From contig JAMWZD010000001.1 in the NCBI GenBank assembly GCA_024304995.1, forward strand, positions 829,472 to 893,471: DNA of 64,000 bases. Direction: 5' to 3'. A program made the translations under genes and the position numbers. Position 1 is the first letter of the stretch. Every line of letters begins with the position of its first letter. Below the pieces are notes generated by a model. It saw nothing but the letters and a program-made list of their open reading frames with translations. It was not told where the DNA came from and ran no database searches. Shown here piece after piece: positions 34,202 to 43,449 of this stretch. The DNA is from Rickettsiales bacterium (lineage in GTDB: Bacteria; Pseudomonadota; Alphaproteobacteria; Rickettsiales; UBA998).

Positions 34202-35641
34202 ATGACAAAATATACAGTAGATATTGCTATTATTGGCGCAGGTAGTGCGGGCATGAGCGCGTATTATGAAGCATCCAAACATACCAGCTCCATTGCGTTG
34301 ATTGAAGGTGGAGAATATGGCACGACCTGCGCTCGCGTAGGGTGTATGCCCTCCAAATTGCTGATAGCCCCCGCCACGGCGCGGCATGAGGCGCAGAAGT
34401 TTGATGCATATGGCTTGCGGGGCAGCTTGCCAGAGGTGGACGGCAAAGCGGTGATGCAACGTGTGCGGGATGAACGTGACCGTTTTGTTGGTTTCGTGAA
34501 AAAGACGGTTCAGAATTTTGACAAGGCGCTGCATCTGCAAGCCTCCGCACAGTTTGAAAGTGACCATGTGTTAGCGCTTTCTAATGGCGAAAAAGTGCGC
34601 GCAGATCGGATTATTATTGCGACGGGTTCACGCCCGAACATTGCGCCACCATTAAAAGGCGCAGGTACACGGCTGATCACCAGTGATGATGTGTTTTACT
34701 GGGACAATTTGCCAGAATCTGTTGCCGTGGTGGGGGCAGGAGTGGTCGGGCTGGAACTGGCGCAAGCATTGCACCGTTTGGGCGTGAATGTGCATCTGTT
34801 CGGGCGTGGCAACAAGCCTGGCATTGCTACTGACCCTGAGGTGCGCAATGAGGCGCTTAAGATTTTCACGGATGAATTGCAGTTTTTTCCAGATTCTACC
34901 GTAACGCGGACGGAAGAAAAGGGTGATAAAGCGGTGCTGTATTATACGCTTGACGACGAACAAGAGCGCAATATTGAATGTGATTATGTGTTGGCTGCGA
35001 CAGGACGTACGCCTAACATTGATACGCTTGCTCTCAAGAATAGCTCATTAAAATTAAATGATAAAGGAATGCCAGAATTTGACCCTATGTCAGGGCAGTG
35101 TGGTGACAGCCACATTTTCATTGCAGGGGATGCGAATGGGGATATTCCTTTGCTGCATGAAGCATCAGATGAAGGGCGCATTGCGGGCAGAAATGCAGGA
35201 ACATATCCTGAGGTCTTCAAGCAGGCGCGGCGTACCCCGCTTACCATCATCTTCCCAGACCCGCAAATGGCAATTTCGGGGCAGTCTTATCAGGAATTAG
35301 TTGATGCAGAGGTGGATTTTTCGATTGGTGCATGTGATTATTCTGACCAGGGACGCGCGCGGGTGATGCTGGATAATATCGGGTTGATGAGGGTGTATGG
35401 TGACAATCGCACCGCCTGTCTGCTCGGCGCAGAAATGATAGGGCATCATCATGAACATCTGGCACATCTCATCAGCTGGTGCATTGCGATGCGCGTCACC
35501 GTGCATGATGCGCTGCTCATGCCATTTTATCATCCGACCATTGAAGAAGGGCTGCGCACGGCACTGCGAGACTTGCTAAAAAACATGAAGATGGCCGCCC
35601 GCCCACCAGAAAAATGCATTGATTGCGGGGTGGGGAGTTAG
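34202..35641 (+). CDS. Dihydrolipoamide dehydrogenase-like pyridine nucleotide-disulfide oxidoreductase
   Basis: 479 residues from the ATG at 34202. FAD site [17 protein letters not shown] near 8, redox-active disulfide [12 protein letters not shown] near 42-53, NAD site [20 protein letters not shown] near 173, second FAD motif [19 protein letters not shown] near 305, and dimer-domain end [16 protein letters not shown] with the catalytic His. The last residues carry an extra CIDCG cysteine pair beyond the usual end. No 2-oxoacid dehydrogenase genes are adjacent, so a housekeeping Lpd is not assured; other disulfide or quinone substrates are possible. Confidence 0.85.
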   Translation: MTKYTVDIAIIGAGSAGMSAYYEASKHTSSIALIEGGEYGTTCARVGCMPSKLLIAPATARHEAQKFDAYGLRGSLPEVDGKAVMQRVRDERDRFVGFVKKTVQNFDKALHLQASAQFESDHVLALSNGEKVRADRIIIATGSRPNIAPPLKGAGTRLITSDDVFYWDNLPESVAVVGAGVVGLELAQALHRLGVNVHLFGRGNKPGIATDPEVRNEALKIFTDELQFFPDSTVTRTEEKGDKAVLYYTLDDEQERNIECDYVLAATGRTPNIDTLALKNSSLKLNDKGMPEFDPMSGQCGDSHIFIAGDANGDIPLLHEASDEGRIAGRNAGTYPEVFKQARRTPLTIIFPDPQMAISGQSYQELVDAEVDFSIGACDYSDQGRARVMLDNIGLMRVYGDNRTACLLGAEMIGHHHEHLAHLISWCIAMRVTVHDALLMPFYHPTIEEGLRTALRDLLKNMKMAARPPEKCIDCGVGS

Positions 35642-35643
35642 GA

Positions 35644-35979
35644 TTACCCCAAATCATCCACCAGATTCATCAGATATAGCCCTGCTATCCAGCGGAATTG
35701 CGCAGCGTTGAGAGCATCGCGTTTAAAGTCGTTATCCATTTCATGAATGGTGAAGGCGAATTGGGTGAGTTTGTCGTATAGCTCATCTTCACGCAATCCC
35801 AGTGCTGCATAATATTCCAGTGATTTTTTGGAGACGCAACTGTAAAAATCGGGGGATTCCTGTTGGTGGAGTTCGGTGCAAACGCGAATGGCGTTTTTCA
35901 CCAGACGGGTCTTGTCGAAGGCTTCTGCCTGTGAAACTGTGGCAACCAGTATGAGTAGAGCGAGTAATAATCTATGCAT
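35644..35979 (-). CDS. Small exported protein, unknown
   Basis: 111 residues from the ATG at 35979. A signal peptide ([20 protein letters not shown]) precedes a helical, mature part of about 91 residues with two cysteines ([16 protein letters not shown]) that could form a disulfide. An open frame extends to 36030 but without a better start. Its first eight bases overlap the leuD end, so it is read from the leuD transcript. No family recognised. Confidence 0.6.
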   Translation of the reverse strand: MHRLLLALLILVATVSQAEAFDKTRLVKNAIRVCTELHQQESPDFYSCVSKKSLEYYAALGLREDELYDKLTQFAFTIHEMDNDFKRDALNAAQFRWIAGLYLMNLVDDLG

Positions 35980-36574
35980 AAAGCCAGGGAGCCTTTTCTT
36001 TGTTCTGTGCTTCAAAGGCGCTGATGGCATCCGTTTTCTCAGATGTCAGACCAATATCATCAAGCCCTTCAATCAGGCAACGTTTGCGGAAGGGGTCAAT
36101 CTCAAACGCAATCACGTGATTGCCTGCGCGCACTTCCTGCGCTTCAAGATCTACGGTAATTTTTTCGGCGCGTGCCCCCACTTCTGCAATCGCGTCCACG
36201 TCTTTTTGAGGGAGAGGCAATGGCAGAATGCCATTTTTGAAGCAATTATTGTAAAAAATATCGGCAAAAGACGGCGCGATGATGCATTTAATGCCATAGT
36301 CCAGCAATGCCCACGGCGCATGTTCGCGGCTCGAACCACATCCGAAATTATCACCTGCAACAACAATCTGTGCATCTTTAAATTCATCCTGATGCAAAAT
36401 AAAGTCATCCACTTTATTGCCATCCACATCATAACGCATTTCAAAAAACAGCCCTTCGGACAAGCCTGTGCGTTTAATGGTTTTCAAAAACTGCTTCGGA
36501 ATGATCATATCCGTATCAATATTTTGCAATAATAGCGGTGCAGCCACCGCATTGAGTGTCGTAAATTGTTCCAT
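35972..36574 (-). CDS. leuD: 3-isopropylmalate dehydratase small subunit
   Basis: Swivel-domain subunit of isopropylmalate isomerase (with LeuC, not in this window). 200 residues, normal length. Signatures: [20 protein letters not shown] near 15-34, [20 protein letters not shown] near 72-91 and [18 protein letters not shown] near 108. In the minus-strand row it lies six bases downstream of the lipoprotein gene and overlaps the small exported-protein gene, so leucine and envelope genes share a transcript. Confidence 0.96.
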   Translation of the reverse strand: MEQFTTLNAVAAPLLLQNIDTDMIIPKQFLKTIKRTGLSEGLFFEMRYDVDGNKVDDFILHQDEFKDAQIVVAGDNFGCGSSREHAPWALLDYGIKCIIAPSFADIFYNNCFKNGILPLPLPQKDVDAIAEVGARAEKITVDLEAQEVRAGNHVIAFEIDPFRKRCLIEGLDDIGLTSEKTDAISAFEAQNKEKAPWLYA

Positions 36575-36580
36575 AATCGC

Positions 36581-37114
36581 TTACTTCATGTTCGGGTAAA
36601 GTGTATAAACCAGTGTTGTAACATATTTTGCCATTAATGCATCAAATTCTTCCTCCGCGCTCACATCGGCACTGGAAGCTGCGCCCACAATACCCGCGCG
36701 CCCTTGCCCGAAGGCGCTTACCAAGGATGTGCCAATCACTTTCTTGCGGTCTTTTGTATCATAGAGGCGGATGCGGCTTTGAATGGATGCTGTGTCACCA
36801 GTGAAGAGAGACTGTGCCGCGCTGGTGGAAAGATTTACATTGCGCAAGCCAATTTCCAGATGCACAGGCGTGCCAGTCGTTTTTGGCAATGCCACAGGCA
36901 ACATGATTTTGAGCGCTTCTTCCACGCGGCGTTGTTCTTCATCACTCACGGAAGAAACAAAAGTAATTGGGTGGGATTCATTTTCATTAACTATGTTATA
37001 CCCCGTAACGCGGTAATTCCCCACATCATAGCCCTGCGCCACCTGCACGGTGCGTTGTGTGGAGGCACATGATGTTAATGTAAGGGAGCATAATAATATA
37101 AGGAATTTTTTCAT
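36581..37114 (-). CDS. Envelope lipoprotein, unknown
   Basis: 177 residues from the ATG at 37114. The signal peptide MKKFLILLCSLTLTSCAS ends in a lipobox with the acylated cysteine at residue 16. The mature part is mixed alpha/beta with EEQRRVEEALKIMLPVALPK and GTSLVSAFGQGRAGIVGAAS, and resembles alphaproteobacterial lipoproteins of the DUF4410/LPS-assembly kind only loosely, so no family is claimed. Upstream of leuD with six bases between. Confidence 0.65.
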   Translation of the reverse strand: MKKFLILLCSLTLTSCASTQRTVQVAQGYDVGNYRVTGYNIVNENESHPITFVSSVSDEEQRRVEEALKIMLPVALPKTTGTPVHLEIGLRNVNLSTSAAQSLFTGDTASIQSRIRLYDTKDRKKVIGTSLVSAFGQGRAGIVGAASSADVSAEEEFDALMAKYVTTLVYTLYPNMK

Positions 37115-37156
37115 CTGCGCACTGTAGCGCGTAGAAAGTGATGCTGTCAATCAGGC

Positions 37157-37190
37157 AAAAAAAGACCCATGACCGAAGGCGGTTATGGGT
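37157..37190 (-). terminator. Terminator of the 64-residue minus-strand ORF
   Basis: ACCCATGACC and GGTTATGGGT form a 10-base stem with one wobble pair; a seven-A run (37157-37163) gives the U tract on the minus strand. It starts on the stop codon of the small gene, supporting that gene as real. Confidence 0.75.
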
Positions 37191-37384
37191 TAGTTATTGT
37201 CAAAATCCTCTTTAATATCTTTGAAGATTTTTCCTGCATCTTCTGTGCGACGTTCTAGGATGGTTTTGTCTGGTTCGTCCGCACTTCGGTTTGTAGCTGC
37301 ATAATAAAATAAAATGCCGCAAATGAAACCAATAACGATTTTAAACATGATGTTAAAACAGAATAAACAACATCCTTCAAACAT
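37190..37384 (-). CDS. Small single-helix membrane protein, unknown
   Basis: 64 residues from the ATG at 37384, chosen because AGGA lies six bases before it; other in-frame ATGs are at 37408 and 37348. A hydrophobic segment (MFKIVIGFICGILFYYAA) is followed by an acidic/charged tail (DKTILERRTEDAGKIFKDIK). A rho-independent terminator begins at its stop codon. Not recognised. Confidence 0.5.
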   Translation of the reverse strand: MFEGCCLFCFNIMFKIVIGFICGILFYYAATNRSADEPDKTILERRTEDAGKIFKDIKEDFDNN

Positions 37385-37495
37385 CAGTAGTCCTATGCTC
37401 AAAAGCATAGATTATAGAGACTAACGGACGTTATAAGCATTCAAATGAATGTGAAGGATTATCTGTTATATACCATATAATATGAGATGCCGCAA

Positions 37496-38611
37496 TTACC
37501 CATCTTCCGTGTGTAGCAGCATGACCACGCTGCCCATCACGGTCAGCAGATAGGGGGCGATGACGGCAAGTTCAATAGGCAGACTGCCAGAATAGCCGAA
37601 TGCGTGAAACAGCCCTGTCACAAAATTCACGACAAACCCCGCCACCACTGCACCAAACACCATTGCCAGCGCACGTCCGCGGCGGGGCAGGCGCAGAGAG
37701 AAAACGGATGCAAGCAGCACCATAGCGCAGAACACCAGCGGAGTGATCAATATTGTGTACCAGTGCAATTTATGTCTCAGCGCTGAAAAACCAGCCTTTT
37801 CCAGCGTGTCAATAAAGCCTGAAAGCTCCCAAAAAGAAAGTGTTGCGGGTTCGGCGAAGCTATCCTGAATCTGCTTGATGCTTAAATCTGTTTGCAGACT
37901 ATATGAAGCGCGGGATTCTGGCAGTTTGCCAGGAATGGAGATAGTAGCATCTGTCAGGTTCCATAATCCATTATTGAGCACGGCCTCATCTGCGTCTATG
38001 CGCCCGATAAATGCCTGTTCTTCATCCTGCACAAAAATGATGATGCGGCTAAGGCTCATATCGGTCTGGTCAATCTGGCTGGCCTGCATAACATAACTGC
38101 CAATGGGTTTGCCTCCCAGCGTGTCACGTCCTGAATCCACATGGCGCAGCCACAAGCCTGATGCATCCACCGAGAGGACTTGTTGAGAGCCGTTAATATA
38201 ACGTGATTCAAACTGTTCATAGCGTGCGATAGTGGCCGCCGAAAGCGGATTGAGTACGATAATACTTGCCGCGCCCAGCAACACCGCAATTACCATGCCT
38301 GGCAGCAAAAACCGCCAGACTGACAGACCTGCAGCACGCGCCACCACCAGTTCGTTGCTGCGGGTGAGCTTCATCAATGTCATCATGGAACCAATCATCA
38401 CTGCATAAGGCAGCAATTTTTCTGCCAGTTGCGGCAGGCGGATGACGGCAACCTGCATGGTGAGCCAAAAGGGGATATGGTCTTTATTGGCGGTGCGGCG
38501 CACCAGCTCCACCATGTCAATCAAGCCTGCAATGGCAAGGATAATCCCAAAGGCAATGCAGATATTCAGGAAAAAATGTTTTCCAATATAGCGTGAGAGT
38601 GTGAATGACAT
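37496..38611 (-). CDS. lptG: LPS export ABC transporter permease LptG
   Basis: Part of the LptB2FG complex that extracts lipopolysaccharide from the inner membrane. 371 residues from the ATG at 38611 (MSFTLSRYIGKHFF). Typical YjgP/YjgQ layout: TM1-3 (about 12-35, 60-80, 95-120, with LMKLTRSNELVVARAAGLS), a periplasmic beta-jellyroll (about 125-260), then TM4-6 (about 280-370) with KLHWYTILITPLVFCAMVLL. LptG is preferred over LptF from the N-terminus and the loop motif. The lptF gene is not adjacent; the usual lptF-lptG pairing is broken here or lptF lies elsewhere. Confidence 0.85.
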   Translation of the reverse strand: MSFTLSRYIGKHFFLNICIAFGIILAIAGLIDMVELVRRTANKDHIPFWLTMQVAVIRLPQLAEKLLPYAVMIGSMMTLMKLTRSNELVVARAAGLSVWRFLLPGMVIAVLLGAASIIVLNPLSAATIARYEQFESRYINGSQQVLSVDASGLWLRHVDSGRDTLGGKPIGSYVMQASQIDQTDMSLSRIIIFVQDEEQAFIGRIDADEAVLNNGLWNLTDATISIPGKLPESRASYSLQTDLSIKQIQDSFAEPATLSFWELSGFIDTLEKAGFSALRHKLHWYTILITPLVFCAMVLLASVFSLRLPRRGRALAMVFGAVVAGFVVNFVTGLFHAFGYSGSLPIELAVIAPYLLTVMGSVVMLLHTEDG

Positions 38612-38650
38612 GATGGCATTATAAAAGCGTATGCAGTAAACGCCAGAAAA

Positions 38651-38688
38651 AAGAAAACCCTTTAAAGCCACATGGGTTTTAAAGGGTT
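38651..38688 (-). terminator. Terminator after the 61-residue minus-strand ORF
   Basis: AACCCTTTAAA pairs with TTTAAAGGGTT around an 11-base loop; read on the minus strand it is followed by a T-rich stretch. It separates the small genes from lptG. Confidence 0.6.
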
Positions 38689-38699
38689 AAGTTAAATAT

Positions 38700-38885
38700 T
38701 TAGTCTCTATGATTTAGAACAACAAAAAGTCCTATTGCTCCAGCCCCACCTATCTTGGCAATATTCCAATATAAGCTACTTGTTGCTAGATCTGTTCCAC
38801 GTACCGCATCTGTCATCTGCATAGTAAACATGCAGATAAAAGCTGGATACAAGAGAGTCAAAGACAGGGTTCTTAATGTTTTCAT
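38700..38885 (-). CDS. Small membrane protein, unknown
   Basis: 61 residues from the ATG at 38885, one base after the stop of the upstream small gene; the open frame extends to 38933. It has an N-terminal hydrophobic segment (TLSLTLLYPAFICMFTMQM) and a second one at the C-terminus (AKIGGAGAIGLFVVLNHRD). Followed by a terminator. No family recognised. Confidence 0.5.
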   Translation of the reverse strand: MKTLRTLSLTLLYPAFICMFTMQMTDAVRGTDLATSSLYWNIAKIGGAGAIGLFVVLNHRD

Positions 38886-38886
38886 G

Positions 38887-39234
38887 CTACTCACCATCCT
38901 GAGGTGGTGCGCCACATAAAGGGGCGTAATCATTTCGTTCCATAAAAGCTATAATGCCTTCATCACTAACCCAAGAGTTGTGATAGACAAAATAAGGAAC
39001 TAGGTCATATGTTTCAAAACAGTAATCTGTGTTGTCAAGTTTTACAACACGCTTTTCCGATCCGTAAATAATGGTCATTTCGTAGCCATTATCACTTTCA
39101 ATAACATTTGTGCTGAAAACTGGTTGAACCTCAATTTGTTCTACTTTGTTAGGTTCAAAATTAAGGCGGGTTACATAACCAGCGCAAAATGCTAAAACAA
39201 AAGGAACAAGCTTTGCCAATTTTGTAGTTTTCAT
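38887..39234 (-). CDS. Signal-anchored protein, unknown
   Basis: 115 residues. The N-terminus KTTKLAKLVPFVLAFCAGYV is a signal anchor or signal peptide; the rest is soluble with predicted beta strands (GYEMTIIYGSEKRVVKLDNT) and two cysteines. Its stop is one base from the next small ORF start, suggesting a two-gene unit of unknown function. AT-rich. No clear ribosome site. Confidence 0.55.
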   Translation of the reverse strand: MKTTKLAKLVPFVLAFCAGYVTRLNFEPNKVEQIEVQPVFSTNVIESDNGYEMTIIYGSEKRVVKLDNTDYCFETYDLVPYFVYHNSWVSDEGIIAFMERNDYAPLCGAPPQDGE

Positions 39235-39575
39235 GATTGTAATTTAGAAAATATAGGTGTTCGTTCATCACGTATCAATCAGCCATTACTGAATATAACG
39301 GAATAATAAACTGACTGAACGTCAATAGTGCTTTAAAGAAAGCAGATGAATTACTTACAAATATAGCAAAATTTTACGCATCATTCAACCTTTATTAATC
39401 TCTTGTTAAAATTAACCCTTTCGTCATTCTGAACAGAGTGAAGCATACAGATCCACTTGCGCAAATGGTGGGATGGATGTTTCGCGTTGCTCAACATGAC
39501 GATGGAGGTGGCAGGCTTAAAAGTCTGCCGCCAAAAAAACTTTCCACTTTTGCTTCGCCATGTTAAAAGCATCGC
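39235..39575. other. Gene-free stretch between the small minus-strand genes and tkt
   Basis: 341 bases without a plausible gene. The left half is AT-rich and must hold the promoters of the minus-strand pair. The right half holds palindromic repeat copy C. I see no convincing promoter for tkt and no ribosome site before its ATG. Confidence 0.6.
39422..39502. repeat. Dispersed palindromic repeat, copy C
   Basis: Starts CGTCATTCTGAACAGAGTGA and ends with the degenerate inverse arm GCTCAACATGACGA; the centre contains CTTGCGCAAATGG. Same family as the copies at 8947, 9945 and 51876. Confidence 0.7.
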
Positions 39576-41564
39576 ATGACACAAAATTTCTCCTCCCTCA
39601 TTTCTTCAAAAAATCACGCTAATGCCATTCGCGCGCTCTCAATGGATGCGGTGCAGGCAGCAAATTCAGGGCATCCTGGAATGCCAATGGGCATGGCAGA
39701 TGCGGCGACTGCTCTATGGACGCAGCATTTAAAGCATAATCCCAAAGCGCCGTTCTGGCCAGATCGTGACCGTTTTGTGCTTTCCACAGGGCATGGCTCT
39801 ATGTTGCTTTATTCGCTGTTGTTCCTCACGGGCTATGAAGACATGACGCTGGAGGACTTAAAAAACTTCCGTCAGTTGGGTTCAAAAACGTGCGGTCACC
39901 CTGAATATGGTCATGCAAGTGGCATTGAAACCACCACAGGACCGCTGGGACAGGGGATTGCCAATGCAGTCGGCATGGCGCTGGCTGAGCGCATGATGAA
40001 TGCAAAATATGGGGATGATCTGGTGGATCATCATACATATTGTTTAGTGGGTGATGGTTGTTTGATGGAAGGGATGGCGCAGGAAGCAGTCAGCTTTGCT
40101 GCACATCAAAGATTGCATAAACTAATCGTATTGTTCGATGATAACGGCATCACCATTGATGGCAGCACGGACTTGTCGACCTCAGAAGACCATATTAAAC
40201 GCTTTGAAGCGCTGGGCTGGAATGCAGTGCGTGTGGATGGACATGACGCACAGGCTGTCAGCAAGGCGATTGCTGAAGCAAAAAATGCCACTATGCCAAG
40301 TTTCATTGCGTGCAAAACGACGATTGGTTATGGTTCACCAAACAAAGCAGGCACATCAGGCAGTCATGGTTCGCCTTTGGGTGATGACGAAATCACAATA
40401 ACGAAAAAAGCGCTGGGTTGGGAACATGGTGCGTTCGAAGTGCCAGATGAGATTTTGCTCGCATGGCGTGATGCAGGCTTGCGCAGCCATAATGATTATG
40501 AAGCATGGCAGAAACGCTTTGAAGCAGCAGATGCAGCAGTGCAGGATGAATTTGCCCGCACACTTTCAGGCGAATTGCCGGGTGGCTGGCAGGAAGCATT
40601 GGACGAGATGAAGCGCGAAGTGTGCGCCAACCCTGTGAAGGAAGCCACGCGCAAATCGTCTGAAGAAGTGTTGAAAGTGCTCACACCGCTCATCCCCGAA
40701 TTGCTCGGTGGTTCGGCAGATTTGACGGGCTCAAACAACACCAAAACAGGTGATCAAGCACCCGTGCAGCATGATAATTATTCTGGGCGTTATATTTATT
40801 ATGGCATCCGTGAACATGCGATGGGTGCAATCATGAACGGTTTGGCGCTGCATGGCGGTTTCATTCCGTATAGTGGCACGTTCCTCGTCTTCTCGGATTA
40901 TATGCGCACGCCCATGCGCCTGAGTAGCCTTATGGGCATCCGTACGATTCATGTGCATACGCATGATTCCATTGGTTTGGGAGAAGATGGACCAACGCAT
41001 CAACCCGTGGAACATTTGGCAGCACTCCGCGCCATTCCGAATATGCATGTCTATCGCCCCGCAGACCGCATTGAAACGCTGGAATGCTGGACTCTCGCGC
41101 TGGCGCACAATACGACTACATCCACTTTGGCGCTTTCCCGTCAGGGGTTGCCGCAGGTGAGACTGGATTATAGTGCAGAAAACAAAGCCGCAAAGGGTGG
41201 TTATGTATTGCGCGGATCTGAGAAAGATTCTGTAGTGCTACTGGCATCTGGTTCAGAAGTGCATCTGGCAGTGGAAGCCGCAGACGCATTGGCAAAAGAC
41301 GGCATTCACGCACGTGTGGTGTCGATGCCATGCATGGATTTGTTCTTCGAGCAGCCAAAATCTTACCGTGATGAAGTGCTGGGCAACCTACCATGCGTCG
41401 CCGTGGAAGCCGCATGTGACATGGGCTGGCATAAAATTATCGGACGTGATGGCATATTCATCGGCATGGACAGCTTCGGCGCATCTGCCCCAGCACCTGC
41501 GCTTTACGAGCATTTCGGGATTACGGCTGAGGCGGTGGCGAAGGCAGTGAAACGATTAATATAA
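39576..41564 (+). CDS. tkt: Transketolase
   Basis: Thiamine-diphosphate enzyme moving two-carbon units in the pentose phosphate and Calvin-type pathways. 662 residues, usual length. Motifs: AANSGHPGMPMGMADAATAL near 30, STGHGSMLLYSLLFL near 67, GPLGQGIANAVGMALAE near 115, the ThDP signature GDGCLMEGMAQEA near 154, LLGGSADLTGSNNT near 375 and GIREHAMGAIMNGLALHGGF near 410. The gap gene follows 2.3 kb later on the same strand; the pair is often adjacent in alphaproteobacteria but is here split by three genes. Confidence 0.96.
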   Translation: MTQNFSSLISSKNHANAIRALSMDAVQAANSGHPGMPMGMADAATALWTQHLKHNPKAPFWPDRDRFVLSTGHGSMLLYSLLFLTGYEDMTLEDLKNFRQLGSKTCGHPEYGHASGIETTTGPLGQGIANAVGMALAERMMNAKYGDDLVDHHTYCLVGDGCLMEGMAQEAVSFAAHQRLHKLIVLFDDNGITIDGSTDLSTSEDHIKRFEALGWNAVRVDGHDAQAVSKAIAEAKNATMPSFIACKTTIGYGSPNKAGTSGSHGSPLGDDEITITKKALGWEHGAFEVPDEILLAWRDAGLRSHNDYEAWQKRFEAADAAVQDEFARTLSGELPGGWQEALDEMKREVCANPVKEATRKSSEEVLKVLTPLIPELLGGSADLTGSNNTKTGDQAPVQHDNYSGRYIYYGIREHAMGAIMNGLALHGGFIPYSGTFLVFSDYMRTPMRLSSLMGIRTIHVHTHDSIGLGEDGPTHQPVEHLAALRAIPNMHVYRPADRIETLECWTLALAHNTTTSTLALSRQGLPQVRLDYSAENKAAKGGYVLRGSEKDSVVLLASGSEVHLAVEAADALAKDGIHARVVSMPCMDLFFEQPKSYRDEVLGNLPCVAVEAACDMGWHKIIGRDGIFIGMDSFGASAPAPALYEHFGITAEAVAKAVKRLI

Positions 41565-41622
41565 ATCTTGTTCTTTTTATAACATAATGTTCATTTTATG
41601 TCATGGCGCATAGAGTGGGCGT

Positions 41623-42675
41623 ATGAAAGAATATAGTTTGGATACCAATGAAGGCTGGAACGCCCTGCAGCGCGGCTGTAATGATGCGAAGCATTCAATT
41701 GATGTCATGGAATATATGGTGCGTGATGATTCGCGCGGGCGGGATTTCATCTCTCTGTTAATCGACAAAGCCAAAGAAGGTGTAAAAATACGTCTGATGA
41801 TGGATAGCCTCGGCAGCAGGCAAATGCTCAACCACGCCCTGACTGATGCGCTTATAGATGCTGGCGGAGAGGTCTGTTTCGAAAGCGCGTTCCGATTTGG
41901 CAAAAAACATATTGCCAAGCCGTTTTTCCCCAATAACCATTGCAAAATGTGCATCATAGATAAAAGCGTATGGTATATTGGCGGGTTATGTTTTGCGGAT
42001 TTTATGGAAGGCTGGCGTGAAACGCTGGTGCGCATTGAACAAGATAGCATAGAAGCACCGCAAGCCCATTTTGATGCGCTGTGGGATTATTTATGTGAAA
42101 AAAAAGCGCTGCATATACGGCATATTGAGCAGGGCGATACGCATTATCTTCTGCAATGTCCCCCTATAGACCGTATGGATATTTATGAAGTGTTCATGCA
42201 ACGCGCACAATCTGTCACGCAACATATCCAGATTATGTCACCCTATTTTTTTCCGCCGGAACCTGTGTATGATGTGTTGCATAAGGCGGCGAAAAAAGGG
42301 GTTCAGGTCACGCTGCTGCACCCCGAAAAAACGGACAGCACCTATTGTGATATGCTGCACCGCTATATGCTGCGTTCCTATGAAAAAGACCATATTGATG
42401 TGCGGTTCTACACACCACGAAAAAGCCACGCCAAATATTGCATTATTGATGACTGGGCAACGATTGGAAGCTGCAATTTTGACAAAATCAGCCTGAAACA
42501 TAATCATGAGGCAAATATTGCCTTTTGCAATGCGGATGATGTGAATGCATTAAAAGTGCAGTTTGAACAGGATATGCGCGAAAGCCGCGAAGCCACTTGT
42601 GATGACTGGGAATTGCTGCCCTTTCGCCACAAAATAATGGCATATATGGCGCGCGTGGCATATGCATTGCTATAA
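41623..42675 (+). CDS. Phospholipase D-like / cardiolipin synthase (ClsB-like)
   Basis: 350 residues with two HKD catalytic motifs: NNHCKMCIIDKSVWYIGG near 105 and KSHAKYCIIDDWATIGSCNF near 268. No membrane helix at the N-terminus, unlike ClsA, but as in ClsB. The ClsB subgroup makes cardiolipin or related phospholipids. The pairing with an EEP-family gene three bases downstream mirrors the clsB-ybhP arrangement in E. coli. The GS variation within the motifs is normal for the family. A nuclease or other phosphodiester role cannot be excluded. Confidence 0.82.
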   Translation: MKEYSLDTNEGWNALQRGCNDAKHSIDVMEYMVRDDSRGRDFISLLIDKAKEGVKIRLMMDSLGSRQMLNHALTDALIDAGGEVCFESAFRFGKKHIAKPFFPNNHCKMCIIDKSVWYIGGLCFADFMEGWRETLVRIEQDSIEAPQAHFDALWDYLCEKKALHIRHIEQGDTHYLLQCPPIDRMDIYEVFMQRAQSVTQHIQIMSPYFFPPEPVYDVLHKAAKKGVQVTLLHPEKTDSTYCDMLHRYMLRSYEKDHIDVRFYTPRKSHAKYCIIDDWATIGSCNFDKISLKHNHEANIAFCNADDVNALKVQFEQDMRESREATCDDWELLPFRHKIMAYMARVAYALL

Positions 42676-42677
42676 TC

Positions 42678-43418
42678 ATGAAGATTTTGTTTGCTAATAT
42701 AGGATATGCAACGGGAATTAATGGCAGCCTGAACCACCATACGCGCTTTCTGTTTCGGCATCTCTTCAAAACGCAAAAAGCCCAAAAAGCTATATTGCAG
42801 CAATGCAGCGCCATCATTGATGCGCAGCAGCCAGATTTATGCGGTTTTGCAGAAATTGATTCGGGTTCAATGCATTCTGCCTATCTTAATCATCTGGATG
42901 TGTTGCAGCGCGATGATTATGCACTGGGGCGGTGTGACAGCAAATATGCCCCTGAAAGCCTGATTGCGCGCACGCCATTTTTCTGGGGAAAATGCAATGG
43001 TTTGCTGGCAAAAGATGAGGTGGAAGTGCATCTTAGGCATTTTGATGCAGGGGTGAAGAAGCTGGTGTATGAAGTGACAATGCCGCGCAACATCACCGTG
43101 TTTTTTGTGCATCTGGCACTTGGCGCAGCCACCCGACAGGCACAGATCGAGCAGCTGGCGGCGTGGGTGAAAGAAAGCAAGGGCGAGATTGTGATTATGG
43201 GTGATTGCAATATTTTTGCAGGGATCAGTGAGCTGGAACCGCTGCTAAATGAGCAATTCGAACTAATGAACAATCCTGAGCAACACACATTCAGCTTTCA
43301 TAAACGCCAGCAGATGCTGGATATTTGCCTATGCAGCCCAGCATTGGCGAAAAATGCCAGATGTCAGGTGATTGACCAGCCTTATTCAGACCATGATGCC
43401 ATAATGCTGGAATTATAG
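42678..43418 (+). CDS. Endonuclease/exonuclease/phosphatase (EEP) family protein (YbhP-like)
   Basis: 246 residues in the Mg-dependent EEP fold. The N-terminal KILFANIGYA is followed by LCGFAEID (metal-binding Glu near 56), FFVHLALGAATRQAQIEQL, VIMGDCNIFAG (Asp/Asn near 174-176) and SDHDAIMLEL with the catalytic Asp-His at the C-terminus. Substrates in the fold range from DNA to phospholipids. Immediate linkage to the PLD gene points to lipid or phosphodiester processing. No signal peptide. Confidence 0.85.
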   Translation: MKILFANIGYATGINGSLNHHTRFLFRHLFKTQKAQKAILQQCSAIIDAQQPDLCGFAEIDSGSMHSAYLNHLDVLQRDDYALGRCDSKYAPESLIARTPFFWGKCNGLLAKDEVEVHLRHFDAGVKKLVYEVTMPRNITVFFVHLALGAATRQAQIEQLAAWVKESKGEIVIMGDCNIFAGISELEPLLNEQFELMNNPEQHTFSFHKRQQMLDICLCSPALAKNARCQVIDQPYSDHDAIMLEL

Positions 43419-43449
43419 GGTTGCACTTACGGCGCTCAAGCGGCAATAT

